The notes under the pieces are model-generated. The model saw nothing but the letters and a program-made list of their open reading frames with translations, had not been told where the DNA came from and searched no databases. DNA of 64,000 nt from Lagopus muta (lineage: Eukaryota > Chordata > Aves > Galliformes > Phasianidae), in the NCBI RefSeq assembly GCF_023343835.1, contig NC_064435.1, forward strand, positions 67,466,134 through 67,530,133, given 5' to 3'. Shown in pieces: positions 38,946 to 52,600 of this stretch (its first letter is position 1; each line of letters opens with the position of its first letter). Both the position numbers and the translations under genes were made by a program.

Positions 38946-40189
38946 TCTCTTCTATTTCTCTTACATAGCAGCACATTCAAAAAAGTCCCCTTTCTCCTGT
39001 TTCTTCAAGTTCCTGAAGTCTTAGCCAGCAAACCACAGTAAAACTAAGGGTCATCTTCCAGAACATCAGTACAAAGAATTCATAAAGAGCAAAGCAGCGG
39101 CTCAAGTGGTGAATTCCTTCCTGAGAAGGGCATTTATCAAAAAGGTGCAAAAAGAATGGAGCTGCTGAATTAACAGTGAGCCTTTTTGTTACTCGGTGAC
39201 TACGGAAGCTACTTCACAATGAAATGTCTCCTAGTGTGAAAGATGGTTCACATGTACCACGGTAACCTCACCCTTCACAAAGATGCAGATAACAACTTGA
39301 AATAACACTGCCAATTACTTATTTACCCACAAGAGGCAAAATTAAGATCTTTTCAATTTTACTAAGGGTTATCTGGTATTTTCATTCATATTCCTAAGTT
39401 GCTCTTGACTAACACGAGATCAGACATGGGGCTAACGTATATAATAGAAGGTTTAGATAATAAAATGTTATGTTCCATAATGCAGGATTATGGTGGTTCT
39501 CCTTTGGAGTTGTTTGCTGTAGGACTCAGGTAAGGCACAACACGGATGCCATTCCAAGGATGAGTCCTGTGTTGTTGCCTTCATTTCACAGACTGAAATG
39601 CAAGTAAAGCTTTATCCTAGATTTTGTTGGCAGAGATTCTAAATTATCCTGGGAAGCAAATTTGCCAACTAAACCAACGAAGGCTGAGTGGTTTCTGCTG
39701 TCAGTTTTCAGAAGTGGTCTGTGATAGAAGGAAGCACACAGAGGAGCTGGTCATGTGTCTGTGGCAGTACTCTTAAGGGTGTAAGGTTCACAGAATCATT
39801 AAGGTTGAGAAGACCTCTATGACCATCCAGTCCAGCCACCACCACCACGTCTTTCAGTGCCACTGTTCTGTGGAGCAATCTCTTTGATGTAAGCAGCTAT
39901 TTTTCATCTCCGGCACAGCAGCCACATTTTTCCAGTAGTTAATTTTTCCTGTCAGACTTTGCTTGCTTCCTGGGCAGCTCATTTTTCTCCTCCCCTATTC
40001 TTTCAAACACTGCCTTACCTAACCTATACAAGTTAAAAATATACCACAGAAGCATGCCAGCACACTGGGATTCCAGGCACTTTATGAAGCAGCACAATGA
40101 GAAGCAGGCGGTACCTCTCATGACACTGATGCACAGTTCACTTTTGCTACGGGAACTTCCTCGCTTTTGTTTGTTTGTTTGTTTACGTA
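38946..40189. other. SPMIP7-ZPBP intergenic segment, SPMIP7 side
   Basis: About 1.2 kb of ordinary AT-rich sequence between the SPMIP7 start codon and the CpG-rich block. It probably contains the SPMIP7 5' UTR or a 5' UTR intron. Possible minus-strand acceptors precede the ATG, but no exon can be fixed. It contains one CR1 3' fragment (39788-39880). Confidence 0.6.
39788..39880 (-). mobile_element. CR1 LINE 3' fragment
   Basis: TTCACAGAATCATTAAGGTTG and GACCTCTATGACCATCCAGTCCAGCC on the plus strand are the complement of a CR1 3' UTR and tail. Roughly 90 bases remain, within 1 kb of both promoters. Confidence 0.8.
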
Positions 40190-40625
40190 TTTCTTAAGGG
40201 ACAACGATGGAGCGAGATTAAGCGCGTACCGCCTGGCAGCGGGACGCTCTTAACTACAGCTACCGCCGCGGCAGATGTTTCCCCGGACTCTGAGGATGTG
40301 AAAGCACCACGCTTTCTCTCGCCGGAGCGCAGAGGTGCTCCGCTCTGCGGCAGGGAAAGCCCCTCCGCAGACTTCCCCGCGCCGGGTCGTCCAGCGCGCA
40401 ACCCGGCCGCCGGATGCCCGGCGGGGGTCGCTAACGGCTGCCGAGCAGCGGCACGGCGGGCGGTGGCAGCGCAGAGCGCGGCCGGCGGAGGGACGCGTGG
40501 CCGCCCCCAGGCAACGGCCGCCGTCATGTGCGGGCAGGGCCTCCTCCTGCTCGGCCTCCTCATCGTCCTGCTGCAGGCGGTCCAGGCAGGTACGTGCGCC
40601 TTCACCGTACCGTGACAAAGTCTCA
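40190..40625. promoter_or_regulatory. CpG-rich block, putative bidirectional SPMIP7/ZPBP promoter
   Basis: The only markedly GC- and CpG-rich stretch in the window, with dozens of CpGs between about 40200 and 40600 (for example GCGCGCAACCCGGCCGCCGG). It ends at ZPBP exon 1. It has MYB-family YAACGG matches TAACGG (40432-40437) and CAACGG (40512-40517), the latter overlapping an RFX-like GGCAAC half-site (40510-40515). No clear TATA box precedes ZPBP. Head-to-head arrangement with SPMIP7 suggests one shared promoter. A-MYB and RFX2 are known drivers of spermatocyte and spermatid genes; binding here is inference. Confidence 0.65.
40526..40589 (+). CDS. ZPBP: ZPBP coding exon 1 (signal peptide)
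   Basis: Sixty-four nt from ATG to GGCAG|GTACGT, leaving phase 1. It encodes MCGQG followed by a Leu/Ile/Val-rich core and QAVQA, a textbook signal peptide, with cleavage likely near residue 21. The frame is also open upstream to an ATG at 40175, but that extension is GC-driven and would bury the signal sequence. Confidence 0.88.
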
Positions 40626-43600
40626 CAGCCCATCTACACCCATCGGTAGACGTAGGAAAGCTAAAGGGTTATTTTCCTCAAAAGCGAACAGTGAGTTCTG
40701 AAGGGAGAGGTTTTTCTCCTTGGTGAGGCAGCTGGCGGCTCGGGGACCGAGCTGAGAGCCGCATGTCTGTCATCGGCTCTGAAGAACGTAGGTGGTTCTG
40801 CGGTAGGACACCAAGATTGCACTTGTCAGGAGCGGTTCTGCTGATCTGCTATCCAGCGCGCGTGATCGCAGCTATCAGCTGACATCTATTGGGAAATTTG
40901 GTTGTACAGCCTCGATGCTAAAACTGGGATTGCCTTGAAGTCACAGACCGGCAGGGTTGGAAGGGAGCTCTGCACATCAGCGAGTCCACCCTCTGCTAAA
41001 GCAGGTTCCCTACAGGGAAGTGTCCAGGCAGGTTTTGAGTGTCTCCGCAGAAGGAGGCACCACAGCTGTCTGGGTAGCCTGGTCCTTTGTGAAGTTTTGA
41101 AGTCTGAATGTAACAAGTCACTTCGGGCTTTCTGGTCATACTAAACTAGATTATTCATTTTGGGCATCAGTGTGTTTAGGTGCCAGATCTTTTTATTTGC
41201 CAATCTGCTTATGGCCAAGTTTCACTAATTCCTTTCTGAGGACTTTTCCATGAGCAAGATTAGTGGTGAAGTTCTACTCTGACAAAAAAAAAAAACAATA
41301 TCAAAAACACATCATTAGCAGCATTCTAGTATTTATTCACTGAAGCATTGCTGTTATACTGTTGCTTCTATCCTAGATTTTAATAGTCAGAATGGACATT
41401 ATCAATTCCAAAAAAGACATTAATTTTAATTTTGTGTCACTGAGATGTTATTGTTACACTCTGGATTCAGATCGATGTAAAAAATATGTCTCCTTTTGTT
41501 TACTAATGCTTGCATTTGGGGTTTGTGTAGTTTTCTTTAAAGAGCACTTTCCATCAATAGGCAGCTTGGAAATGCCAGCTGTCATTAAAATGCTTGGATA
41601 TAGGAAAGCACTTGTCTATTAGCACCATTGGGTAAAGATAAGTAGTATTGTTGTTTATATTGTCTTTTGGTATGGAAATCGCTTTACAAAAATTACTTCC
41701 AAACATAATTACTTTTAAAAAAATTCAGCAGTCACCATAACTTAAATCTCTGTAATTCTATAAGTTTCATTTATAAATGAATTGAAGCTATGCCAACTGC
41801 ACATTCTAGCAGTACAGCATTTTGCTCATTAATACATTGTTTAATTAGTTAAGTCTTATTTTAAACCCTACTTCCTGCCATTGCACTTTTCAGACAAATA
41901 TCATTTTCTGATTAGCTATTCTGAAGATGACTAATTTTGCTACCATAGCGTTCATTTTAAGACTGAAACAGTCAGGATAAAGTATTATATGAAATGGTTG
42001 AATTACTTCATGTGAATCTTAGAGCTGCAGAGTGGCATTCCCTTTCAACTCGCTACTCCTGTAGTCATTATTAACCTAACCAGATTCTTCCTTTGGGCAG
42101 GGAGTGAGAACGGACCCCTTTACGTGGCACTGTTGTAATGCCCCATGGAACAGGGAGGAGCAGGGGAGCTTTGAAAATGTGCAAGTACAATCCATTTGCT
42201 GCTTCTGATCCGGTGTTGAGACTTTTCCTCTGCAGACAAAACTCCTTAGAAATACATGGATGTCATCTCTCTCTTACTTTGATTACTTTTTCTCTTGGGT
42301 ATAATTTATAGTTCAGCCAAATAGACTTTCAGTGCAAGAAAACGGAGTGTTAGCATTTTATGCTTAAACTGAACTCCCTACAGAAACTGTGGTGTAAGTT
42401 AGAAGGAAGGCTGTTGAGTTTAACTCCAGAGGATTTCAGAGTCCATTGATGAATAACATACAGATCTGATACTCAGGTAACAGATACCATATGTATCACT
42501 ATAGACAGGAAAATGAATTCCTTTGAATTCCAGTAATGAACAGTTTTCTTTGCATGGCTCTTCAGGCCGCTGGGAAGTTTTCCTCAGCCTTGGAGATGAA
42601 TGACTTGACTTCTCTTTTTCTGACAGTGATACAAAACTAGTTCTCTTCATCTATATTCATCTGCTTTTGTTATGCCTGTAAGGAATGCAATACGAGGAAG
42701 AATCACACCCTGTGCATTGGGCTGCTTAAAAAGCTTATGTGGAGAATTAATAAAGAGATCACCTTTATTTTTCTCAAAAAATGAATGAATCTTAGCTTTT
42801 CCCATTGCTTTTTAAGTGCTGTTACAATTTGAGGAGATGGAATAGCATCTTTAATGACCTTAAAATACAGTTTAAGCTCTTATTTTATCCTATCTTGATT
42901 GTGTTTTTGCTACATTTTCTTTGGAATGACCTCGTAATACTTTCTCTGTGATAAGAATCTGTTTAAACTGATCGTATGCACTCTTAAACTAGTGAGTGAA
43001 AATGAGAAGATCATTTGTGCTAGAGACTGCCTGGGGAAGAGCCATTTAAAGTGATTAGGAGGAGAGGATAAGAATTCAAGTAGGAAACGTGAAAAAAGAC
43101 TTCCAAAAAAATTTTCAAGTCAGTATAGGAAGTGAGGGAAAGAGCATATTGAGGTCAGGTTCATATGTGGACAGAAGCACTTACTGACTGAAATGACTGC
43201 CACGCAAATGAAGTGTATGCGCATGACAGAGCAGGCAAATGTGATGTCCTTAATGATGCCAAAACAGTAATTTCAGTAGTTTTTTACGCTGTCTTCCTTC
43301 AGTAACTACATTCTTTGAACTTCTTCTAATTTGTTTTGTGTAAGCAGTGCAAGAGCTCCATCTTTGGGTTTAAGTTATTATTGTAAAAAATCACTGTTTC
43401 CAGTGAAGAGCTATGTATATCTGCTCCAGTGCAGTAGAGTTCTGGAAGACAATATAAATATTCCAATTAGAATTTCAAATCTGTTTTGTTTTATAACTGA
43501 AATCCTCCAATCCTTCTAGGAGGTCTTGGGGGAAAATTAAGTTATTTGAAAAGTTTTTACTCCTAAAAAAAAAAAAAAAAAGTTGTGAATTGCTACTTGG

Positions 43601-46600
43601 TAAAGCAATGTTATGAAGTAAATTAAACTGTTATCTGCAGAAATCCATCATATATGATTCTACTTGTTATTTTCTTTCAATTTTCTTTTTCTGTTCCATA
43701 AGTATTTTGAATAGAATAGTTTGCTTGTATCCTCAAATGGCAAAATAGGCAGTTCTTTTAACTTACGTTGGTTATCTTGTCCTGATTGCTGGAGAGTCTG
43801 ACTTCCTTCTGTTTTCCATTTCAACAATGTATGGTAAGGGAGTACAGTTACCAGCTTCATAATAGATGTGGTGAATTGGTGATTTCCCATTATTGTTCTA
43901 ATCAAGGTAAATCAAAGCGAAGCTGGGAGTTGACCCAGTCTTTCTTGTGTGCCAACAAATGCCGCAATGGGAAATGAATTTACTAGCGTATCTGCTGCTG
44001 GCTTTACTTGGTATCTATTGAATCTAAGTTAGCAACAAGCACAGTACTGGTGCCACATAACTATTAAGCCCATTATTGCTACTAATTATATGCACAGTAT
44101 TTTATTGCCATCTTTTGTGTTCAAAACTTTATATTCCTCTGATATTTACTCGCTTTCCCAGATTCCCCTAAGGAACTTAACTCTCAGTAACCCATGTTCT
44201 TTCTAAACAGGAGGTGGAGACAAAGAACACAAAATACTGAGAGGTCTGTTAGCCAGTGTTCTCTTTCTGCTGGCTTTCTGCAGCATATCTGGAATATCTG
44301 TAGAAGATACTCAGATCTGACTTGTGCTAGAATGCCCACCTGGTACTGCACACTAGCAGGTTATTGAGTTTTCTTTCAGAAGTCTTGCATGTCTTACAGA
44401 GCTTTTCAATTGTTATGAAAGGTCTTTTAAATCTCTATTTAATGTTGAAGATGCAAATAAAAACAACCAAATTAAAGCAATTAAGAGCTTGTATTAATTT
44501 CATGGAGGAAATTAAGAAAATCACAATAGTAACAGAAACTATGTTTGTTACCTTGTTAGTGGTCAGTACACACATTGACTGACATCCAGACTGAGTGTAT
44601 CATAACAATGTAGCTAAGTTTTATCCCCCTTTTGGGTGGTATCTAATCCCATTACCCTCATTATAGAGAGCCTTCATATAAAATGTGACGGTTCTTCTGT
44701 AAAAATTAGAAATATATTTAAAGCTGAGAATGAGAAATGTGCCCTGTGTAAGACATTAGACAAAGTTAATACCTGTTGAAGTGCAAGTCCCTAAAGGGTG
44801 TGCATTGACCTGAACCATGCTGTTTGCTTTTTCAGAGAAATGCAATAGTTGTGTTGATGCAATTGTTTTGTCTTTTAACAGTTCAGTACTCAGGAAGTGC
44901 AGAGTCAGGAAGCAATAGCTTAAAAATAGTGGGATCCATCTTATTTCCAGGTATTTTTCTTTAAACATAATGTAAATGCTTCTACCACAAAAGTGCCCTT
45001 CTCCATCATATTCCTTGTTGTTTAATTATTTAAAATGCCTTAATTAATTACAATTCTGTACTGACTTACCTATGTTACTATGACTTAGTAGGCCACAAAA
45101 GCACATATTCCTACCACTGATTTTTTTTTTTATTCTTGCAATTTTTATAAAGCAATTATTTTCCAGAATTGTTCTAAAAACAACAGCATTCTTTGTACTC
45201 ATCATTCTGGCTGCAAGACCTTTGCCTCAAAATACTGCTTTATCCTATTGTAGATATTCCTGCTGCTTTTTACTTTCTGTGTACGCAGAACCTGAGTCTT
45301 ATGCTATATTCTACAATAAAAACTAAGAAATGTTAATTGCTTAATACATCACGTGTATATACATAATACAGTCACTTTCTTAATAAATAAAACAATTGTT
45401 AAAAAACCTGAAGATTAAAGAACAGGTTGTTCCTCATTGCCATATACTTACTTATGTTGCCATCTCTTTAATGCACATTGCATACTTGGTTTTGATAATA
45501 CACCTCCCCCTAGTTTTCTCCATCTGTGTTTACACTTTCAGCTTTACTAATAGCATACCTAGAAGCATTAAACTAAAGTCAGTGCAAAATGCAATTCTTT
45601 TCTTTTTTCTACCCTGAGAATAGTAACATACATGTTTCAGTAGGGCTGCTACTGAGTAAGAAAGGAGAACAAAACTGAGACAAAACAAAGTTCTGTTCTA
45701 GAAGATGCACGTTCAGCTTTGCTCGATATTTCTCCAGACTTGACTAACATGTGGAAGTTAGTACAAGTCGTTTTTCAGACTATTCCATACTAAAGTAACC
45801 AAAAAGCAGTTTGTGCATACAGAATAGCTTTTGTCAGCCATGGGAAACAAACAAACTTATAATTGGGCATTTAGCACTGAGATTCCTTTAGATAAATATT
45901 CCTTTTTGCAAACCTCTCTGGCATTTTACCTCATATTCAGAATACAACTTGAGGTCATAGAGTTGCTTCATGAGTATTGTGCTCTACTGTAAAATGGAAG
46001 ATACACTTTCAGATTCGTGGTTAAAACTTTGAAAATACTTGTTTTCATTCAATGCAAATGGAGATGAGCTCAGAAACCTGTGTAGTTTTTTTTCCCCTTT
46101 GTGCATTCCACTTGAAGCATAATCCTTTAATTTCCCACTTGTTCCTTGTATCATGCTGCTCTTCTCACCCTGAACTAACGTCATAAACAAATAAAAGCAT
46201 GCCTTTGCAAGGTGAAAAATAATAAAAGGTGCTGTATGACGCAAGGCATTTCTGATTACAAAGACTGGGACATGTCCTCCTCCCCCCACCCTTTTCTGAG
46301 TTAAAAATCTGAAGTAACACCTGCAAATAATGTTTATTTCCATGATATTCTGCTGTTAAAAGTTAAAAGATACACATTTCTGTTTCCTGTGTTACAAGCC
46401 ACAGTAACAAGCTTATTAGCTGGGATGGACATTCTTCCTGTTCTTGAGACTATCAAAATTCTAAATGTACTTTTCTGTATCAAATGTTAATATTGATGTC
46501 TGTATTCTGTTTAAGCAGTCTAATATTGTGCTGTGATGTTAAGAGGTTTTTCATGGTTTAATAACAGGAAACAATCGTGCTTGAAGGGGAAAGAAAACTG

Positions 46601-49600
46601 GTGCCATTACTACTACTTGACATAATGGAAAAGTGAAAACTGTTTTTCTAAATGTTAATTCCTTCCCATATCAAATATCTAAATAGTTTTCTCCCTGCAG
46701 GGAATCTGAATGGCATGGTAAAACAAATGGTAATTTGTATATTTGATTTAATTCCACTTATTAAGTCAGATTCTCTAGACCACAAATGTTGTGGTTGTAG
46801 TGTTTATACTAGTTGTGCCTTTTCAACAGCATTAGGATAGCATGCTATATTCATGTTTGGAGTACTCTAGAGTATAAATATCCAGCATCTCATGCTTCTG
46901 AAGAACGCAAATGGTTTGCAGAATGTCATTAGGAAGGGAAATAAAACTGTACACAATAAAATTACATTTACTACTGTCTTAACATTATATATCTCACTGG
47001 TATCATTATATATCTCACAGTGATAAGTATTTAATGCTAATAATAAACTTTTTTCAGTGAAAGTTTATGTCAAGCTGGATCACAGCAGTCCACATATTCT
47101 ATGTGTCACAAATCACCTACGAAACTCAGAATTGATTGATCCAGTATTCCGGTGGAATGGACCAGGTGGTTATCTTTCTTCAGGTAAGAATTTATTTTCT
47201 TATGTGGCCCTCTACACTCTCTCTCTTCTCCTCCTCCTCCCCCTAAAAGGAATCATGATAGCTAGAAAGATAGAACTGTGAATGGAGGAGAATTGAGAAG
47301 ACTCTATGTTTGTATGTATATTATATAAATGATAAACAACATACATACAAATGATAAACTTTCAAGTTTTAGGATAAAAATTCAGGATAACCAGAATAAA
47401 ACACTGGAGATCTCTGTAGAAAATGGTGCCATCTCTAAAGAGTACTAGACAAGGCAAGGTGTAATGAAAGCAAGAGAGGCTGAAGGTGACATTCTTTGCC
47501 GCACTGAGAAACAGCTGGGACTGTTCTATACGGATAGAGTAATAGAGTCATAGGCAGTGTGATCTAGCCCAACCTCCTGCTCAATGACAGGCTACCTTCA
47601 GACATGAAGTTGCATATGGCTTTGACCTCTGGAGTTTGGAGAATCTCTATCCATGGAGACTTTCTGTCCTTTCTCTGGAAAGTCTTCCATTTTATTTCTC
47701 ATTTTCAGACAATATTTACCTTATTGCAGTTTTTTGTTATTGCTGCTTATCTTTTTGTGATGTATCTCGTAAAGGGTGTGGCTTAATCTTTCCTGTAACT
47801 CTCCCTAGGTAGTGAAGCACTGCAATTCCTTCCCTAGATTTCTCACATCCTAGTTTCCATTGCCTCTTATCCTGTGCTCCAACTCCCTAATCATCTTACA
47901 GGCTTCCTGCTTTACTCACTCCAGTTTGTTAGCATCTGTCTTGTACCGAGGAGTGCTGTAGTGCCAAAATGAGTACTGAAAATAATCACTAAACTGCTGG
48001 CTGTACTATTGTTGATACACCCCAGTATGCAGTTAGCCTTCACTGTTGCAAAAGTGTGCTTCTGAGTCATGTGCAGGGTCCACTTGGACTCCCAGGTCTT
48101 TTTTTTTGCAGGGCTGCTACCAAAAATCTTATCTGCAACTGTACATTGCAACTGTATATGCTACTCTTACTCTGTTCCAAGTGCACTTGCGACATTTGAT
48201 TTTTTTTGCATACTTGACAAGAAGGCATCCTGTCCTGTAATGTAGGTCAGTGGTAAAGATTCTAATCAGTACTGGTGCTTGTAGCAGCCCTGAGGAAAGT
48301 CCCTCAGATTCGCTGCTAGTTACAATTTGAACAATCAAGCAATCTTCTAAATGGAGATCCATCCAATTTTCCATCTACATTGCCTATTCATAGTCACAGT
48401 TTTGGCATTCATGGGCCTTGAAATGGCTTCTGTTAGTTCCGTCTTTGAAGGGTTTGAGGTGAGAATGGCTGACATGTGATTCCCTGTTTTGGAAATGGAT
48501 GTGTTATTTGCCTCTTTCTGACCATTGGGGCCACATAGCCATCAAAATAGACAATCTCATTCTGGCCTATTAACCTGTGTATGTCCAGATCACTTCAGTA
48601 ACTCCCTAACATCATACTTCTAATTTCCTGTAGTATCCCCCTTAAGCTCTAGTGGACTCTGGGACAAAGCTGGAAGGCAGCCCTTGCCAGGAAAGACTGA
48701 AACAAAGAATGTTTACTACCTCATGGTTTCCATTTTCTTTGTCGCTGTCATTCAGCTCCCTTCATCCTTGGCCTAACATTTCTGTTGCTCTTCTACTGAA
48801 TGTGTCTATGTTGGCTCTTCACATCCATTGCCAAGGTCAGTTTCTGTCTAATCTCTTCACGACTCGTTTAAGGCTACCATTTTTCATAAAGATGCTTGTG
48901 ATGAAACCATTGTCCTAAGCTGCTGGTATGGTAGGAAAGCTACATATCACTGTTTCTTTGTTGAATGTGTTGGGCTACTTGTACATTTTTTACAATTCCC
49001 ACATAATGAGAAAGATTTCTTAGAGATCATGACCTGCTCATGAGCAACATCTTTCCAAGTGTGAGCAGGGAACCTAAGTTCTGTTTTTATTTCCCTCTGT
49101 ATATGTCCCATTTACTCTTTAATGTAATTTCGGTACCTTTTTTTTTAAAGTACACTGTGATTAATTTTAAACCTGTTTAATCTCTTAATTTAGTTCACAG
49201 TTTAGGTTAGTAAGTATTCACCCTTTTATAACGGCAGCGTCACTAAATTCTGTTTGCTTTCTTCTTAATCTATACTGGTGTCTGTCAGACCTCTGTCCTT
49301 GGTGTTTGTGTATTTTCAAGCAGCTTTTCCTGTTGTGTGATCTGAAGTACTGTTGATATCATAGTGATTCTTCATTCTTAATCCGCTACATGCCAGCCTT
49401 CATCGTAGAGCATTTCAAGTTTCTATAGCATCTGACACTGCACTGGTTTTGCTTTCAATCTGATAACAGGCTTAACCTCGAGGATGAATTTATAGCATTC
49501 ATTGCCTTGCAGTTAAAGATGTTTTTGCTTATACTTAAGCTTGTGGGCTCTGTCACTTTGCATGAAAATGTTAATCTCTCTTGAAATGAATATGTAGTGG

Positions 49601-52600
49601 TTAGCTGTGTGTCCTGCATTGTAAATGATATATTTTGATTCCCAGTCTGTGATGCACGACAAACACATTATCAGATATATTGTCATGTGTATATGTCCTG
49701 AGCTTAATGTGATCAGACAGAAAGCAGCCTCCTGATTCACAATTAACAAAAATTGTCCTTTTCAGTCCTCTGGCTTCTGCATACCCAAATGACAGTTTTG
49801 ACAGTGTTAACTATGCAGAAGAGAAAAGCATGGAGACCTCAGACTTTCATCTGACAGGTTTAAATCTTTTCCTGAAGACTGCTTCAGTAATATCTCAAGT
49901 TGCTGTGCCAGACTTGGATGACTAGCAAAAAGCTAGGGTGGCAGGGATTCTCGGTTCTTTGGAAACTTTAGGTACACTACACTCAGCAGCAGGAGGGCAA
50001 AAACCATTTCCAAAAGAGAAGAAAATGTGTTTTCCTGACAGAGCTTTTCTTTTAACTCAAGTGTAAACAAACTCTTAAGTTTCTAGTTTATGAATTGTTT
50101 TTTGTGTGACAGAATTTTTTGTTGCCAGGCCTTCTTTCATAATGAGTCTAATTCCCTCTAAGTGGTAAAAATCACTTCTGGGCTTCTGTGTCCAGTTAGT
50201 CTCTAATCTCTATCATAGTAAATCACCATACTGGAAGGAAACTATCATTCATAAGCATTTATCTCAGTGTGTTCATATAAAATAAAATAATCCTATTAGT
50301 GGGAATGTAGAATTATGAATCAAGTCATGGGAAGAGTAAGAAAATGCTGCTTCTGGAAACATTTCAAAGTAAATGTACGAACTGTGATAGAAAAATCAAA
50401 TTATCTTTCAGGCAAACCACCCTTTGGCACTCACAATAAACAGGTGTATTGTGCCCACCAAATTTGTCAAAATATATACACAGAACATCACGACTACAAA
50501 AAAAACTTACAAGGAGCAGTAAATGCTCTGCTTTTTGTAGTCATTAACAAGCAAGTCTGTTTTTCGAATCTTTGTTCACAAACAGTTCTAATCCACGTAT
50601 GTGTTGTCGAAAGAATAATGAAAAACAAAATACTGCACAAAATTTCATTTTAAATCATTACAGTTTTAAAATTTACCATTTTTCTTCAGTTAGCAGAGTG
50701 ACTCTTATGTGTTAAGATCTGGGAATTATACTTTGAAGTTTTGAAATGTCAGACGACTGAGAATAAGAGTATTTCAAAACACACTTTAAAGAGAAAAATT
50801 GTGTTTTATGTTCTGCATCCTAAGGTTTCACTGAATAAAAAAAAAGAATTTTGGAGGGTGTTTAAATAGAAATAGTTAAATAGAACAGAAAATGTAAGAA
50901 AGTATCTCATTCTTTTTGCTAATGCAAACATTGGAATAAGTTTGTTTTACTTATTGGAACCCAAGAATAAGTAAGTATGGGAAAGTTACTGCCACCTAAC
51001 ATACTCATGGAGCCTGGAAAATAATCTAACTTCCTCCCATAGAACAAAAATAACTTCTCTTTTATTTCGTATCATGCTATTTTATGTTGATCACAAGGAA
51101 ACTCTGAACTCGATCACATCCCTTGTCCATCATGTATATGAAATGCCTCTTGTGTAAGAGAAGCGCATTAAATCATACCATGTCATTTGTATCACAGAAT
51201 GTGACATGAAATCCAAACTCATCTTACTTATCTTGTTCCAGCAGAGTAACATTGAAAAAATACTAGATTTGAGAAGAGAGTGCATAAATCAATTGTTTTT
51301 CAAGTTTCATTTAAAGGTAATTGTCTTTTTTTCGTGTGAATCCAAACTCACATGAGTAGGCACTATGCATCCAGATAATCCCACACAGCAAGAGATGTTT
51401 GTGTAGTTTTGTTTGTAATGCTAAGAAGAAAAGTAAAACAATATTTTGATGTTGTGATCCGTACAGAGATTCTTTACAGACAGATGTACCATTAAAAGAG
51501 TTAATGACTACTATTGTAAAGTTCTGTTCCTTTCTTTTATAGAAATATTCATTGTTCAAAGTAGGACAAAATTCTAAAATAAAACCAGTGACTTAATCCA
51601 TTAGAAGAACTGCTTAACTTTCCTATTTCTAGGGATGCATTTTCAAAAAAATTCTTTGTGATCACATCTCTTCACTGGATGTCCAGGCTGTGTCTTTTCT
51701 GGACTTCTTTGTCATCTTTAAAATTTACTAATGGATTTTGTAGATGTAGCAAAAATAAGACGTTGTGATACGTCTTAAAGGCGCTCCAGTTGAATATGCC
51801 AGAGATCCAAACTACATTCTGAAATGTTTTCTTACAATATTAATCTGCTGGCTATTTCAGCATTCGGTAGCAAATCACATCCTAGTTTATAGACTCAGCA
51901 TCCTGTTTGTCATCGGATTAAAAAGCTCTTTGTCCTCCTAAATATGACAGTGTCCCATTAATATGAGAACCCAAGTTTTTATGGAATCCCCAACATTTCT
52001 TGTAAGAGAATTTATACTTTCAGTCTTTTTAGTAGTAGTTTGTTTGTTTGTTTGTTTGTTTAACCAGCACTTGAATCATCATCTTTATAAACACAGTTAC
52101 ATATAAGACAAAACTAAGTTGATTAAATGTTTAAATTGATTCTTGAGGAACAAAGTCATACCACACCCTTCTGCCAGGTGTGTGAAAAGAAGGACCTTGG
52201 TCAAGTTACTTTTGGTTAATATCTTTCTTAAAATTGTAAAGCAGGAAAATCAGCATGCATCCAGAGTAACAGTAATTTGTTAGATTGAATAGGAGTGTGG
52301 CTTTGAAGTGAATTGCTTAATGTTGCTCACTTACCACATTTTATTTGAATCATGGACTGGTTGCTGGGTGCAGAAACTGGATTCCTTTTGAATAAAGCTA
52401 ATTGGAAAGGTTAGCTTTGAGAGAGAACTCATGTTCTGTCTTTAAAACCAGATTAGGACTGATCTAAAGTAAGGGCCCTAAAGTGTGTTCAATACAAATC
52501 TCATGTCCTTAAGATTCACTTTTTCAGTCAAAAAAGACATGTTTTTCATATCACACTGTCTTTGATTCCATACCATAGATAAAAGACCTAAAGTACTTAG

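Noticed and set aside
40183-40633. Minus-strand frames of 127-147 codons across the CpG-rich block
   Set aside because: They are GC-driven open frames antisense to ZPBP exon 1, with no recognisable domain and mainly low-complexity Arg/Ala/Pro.
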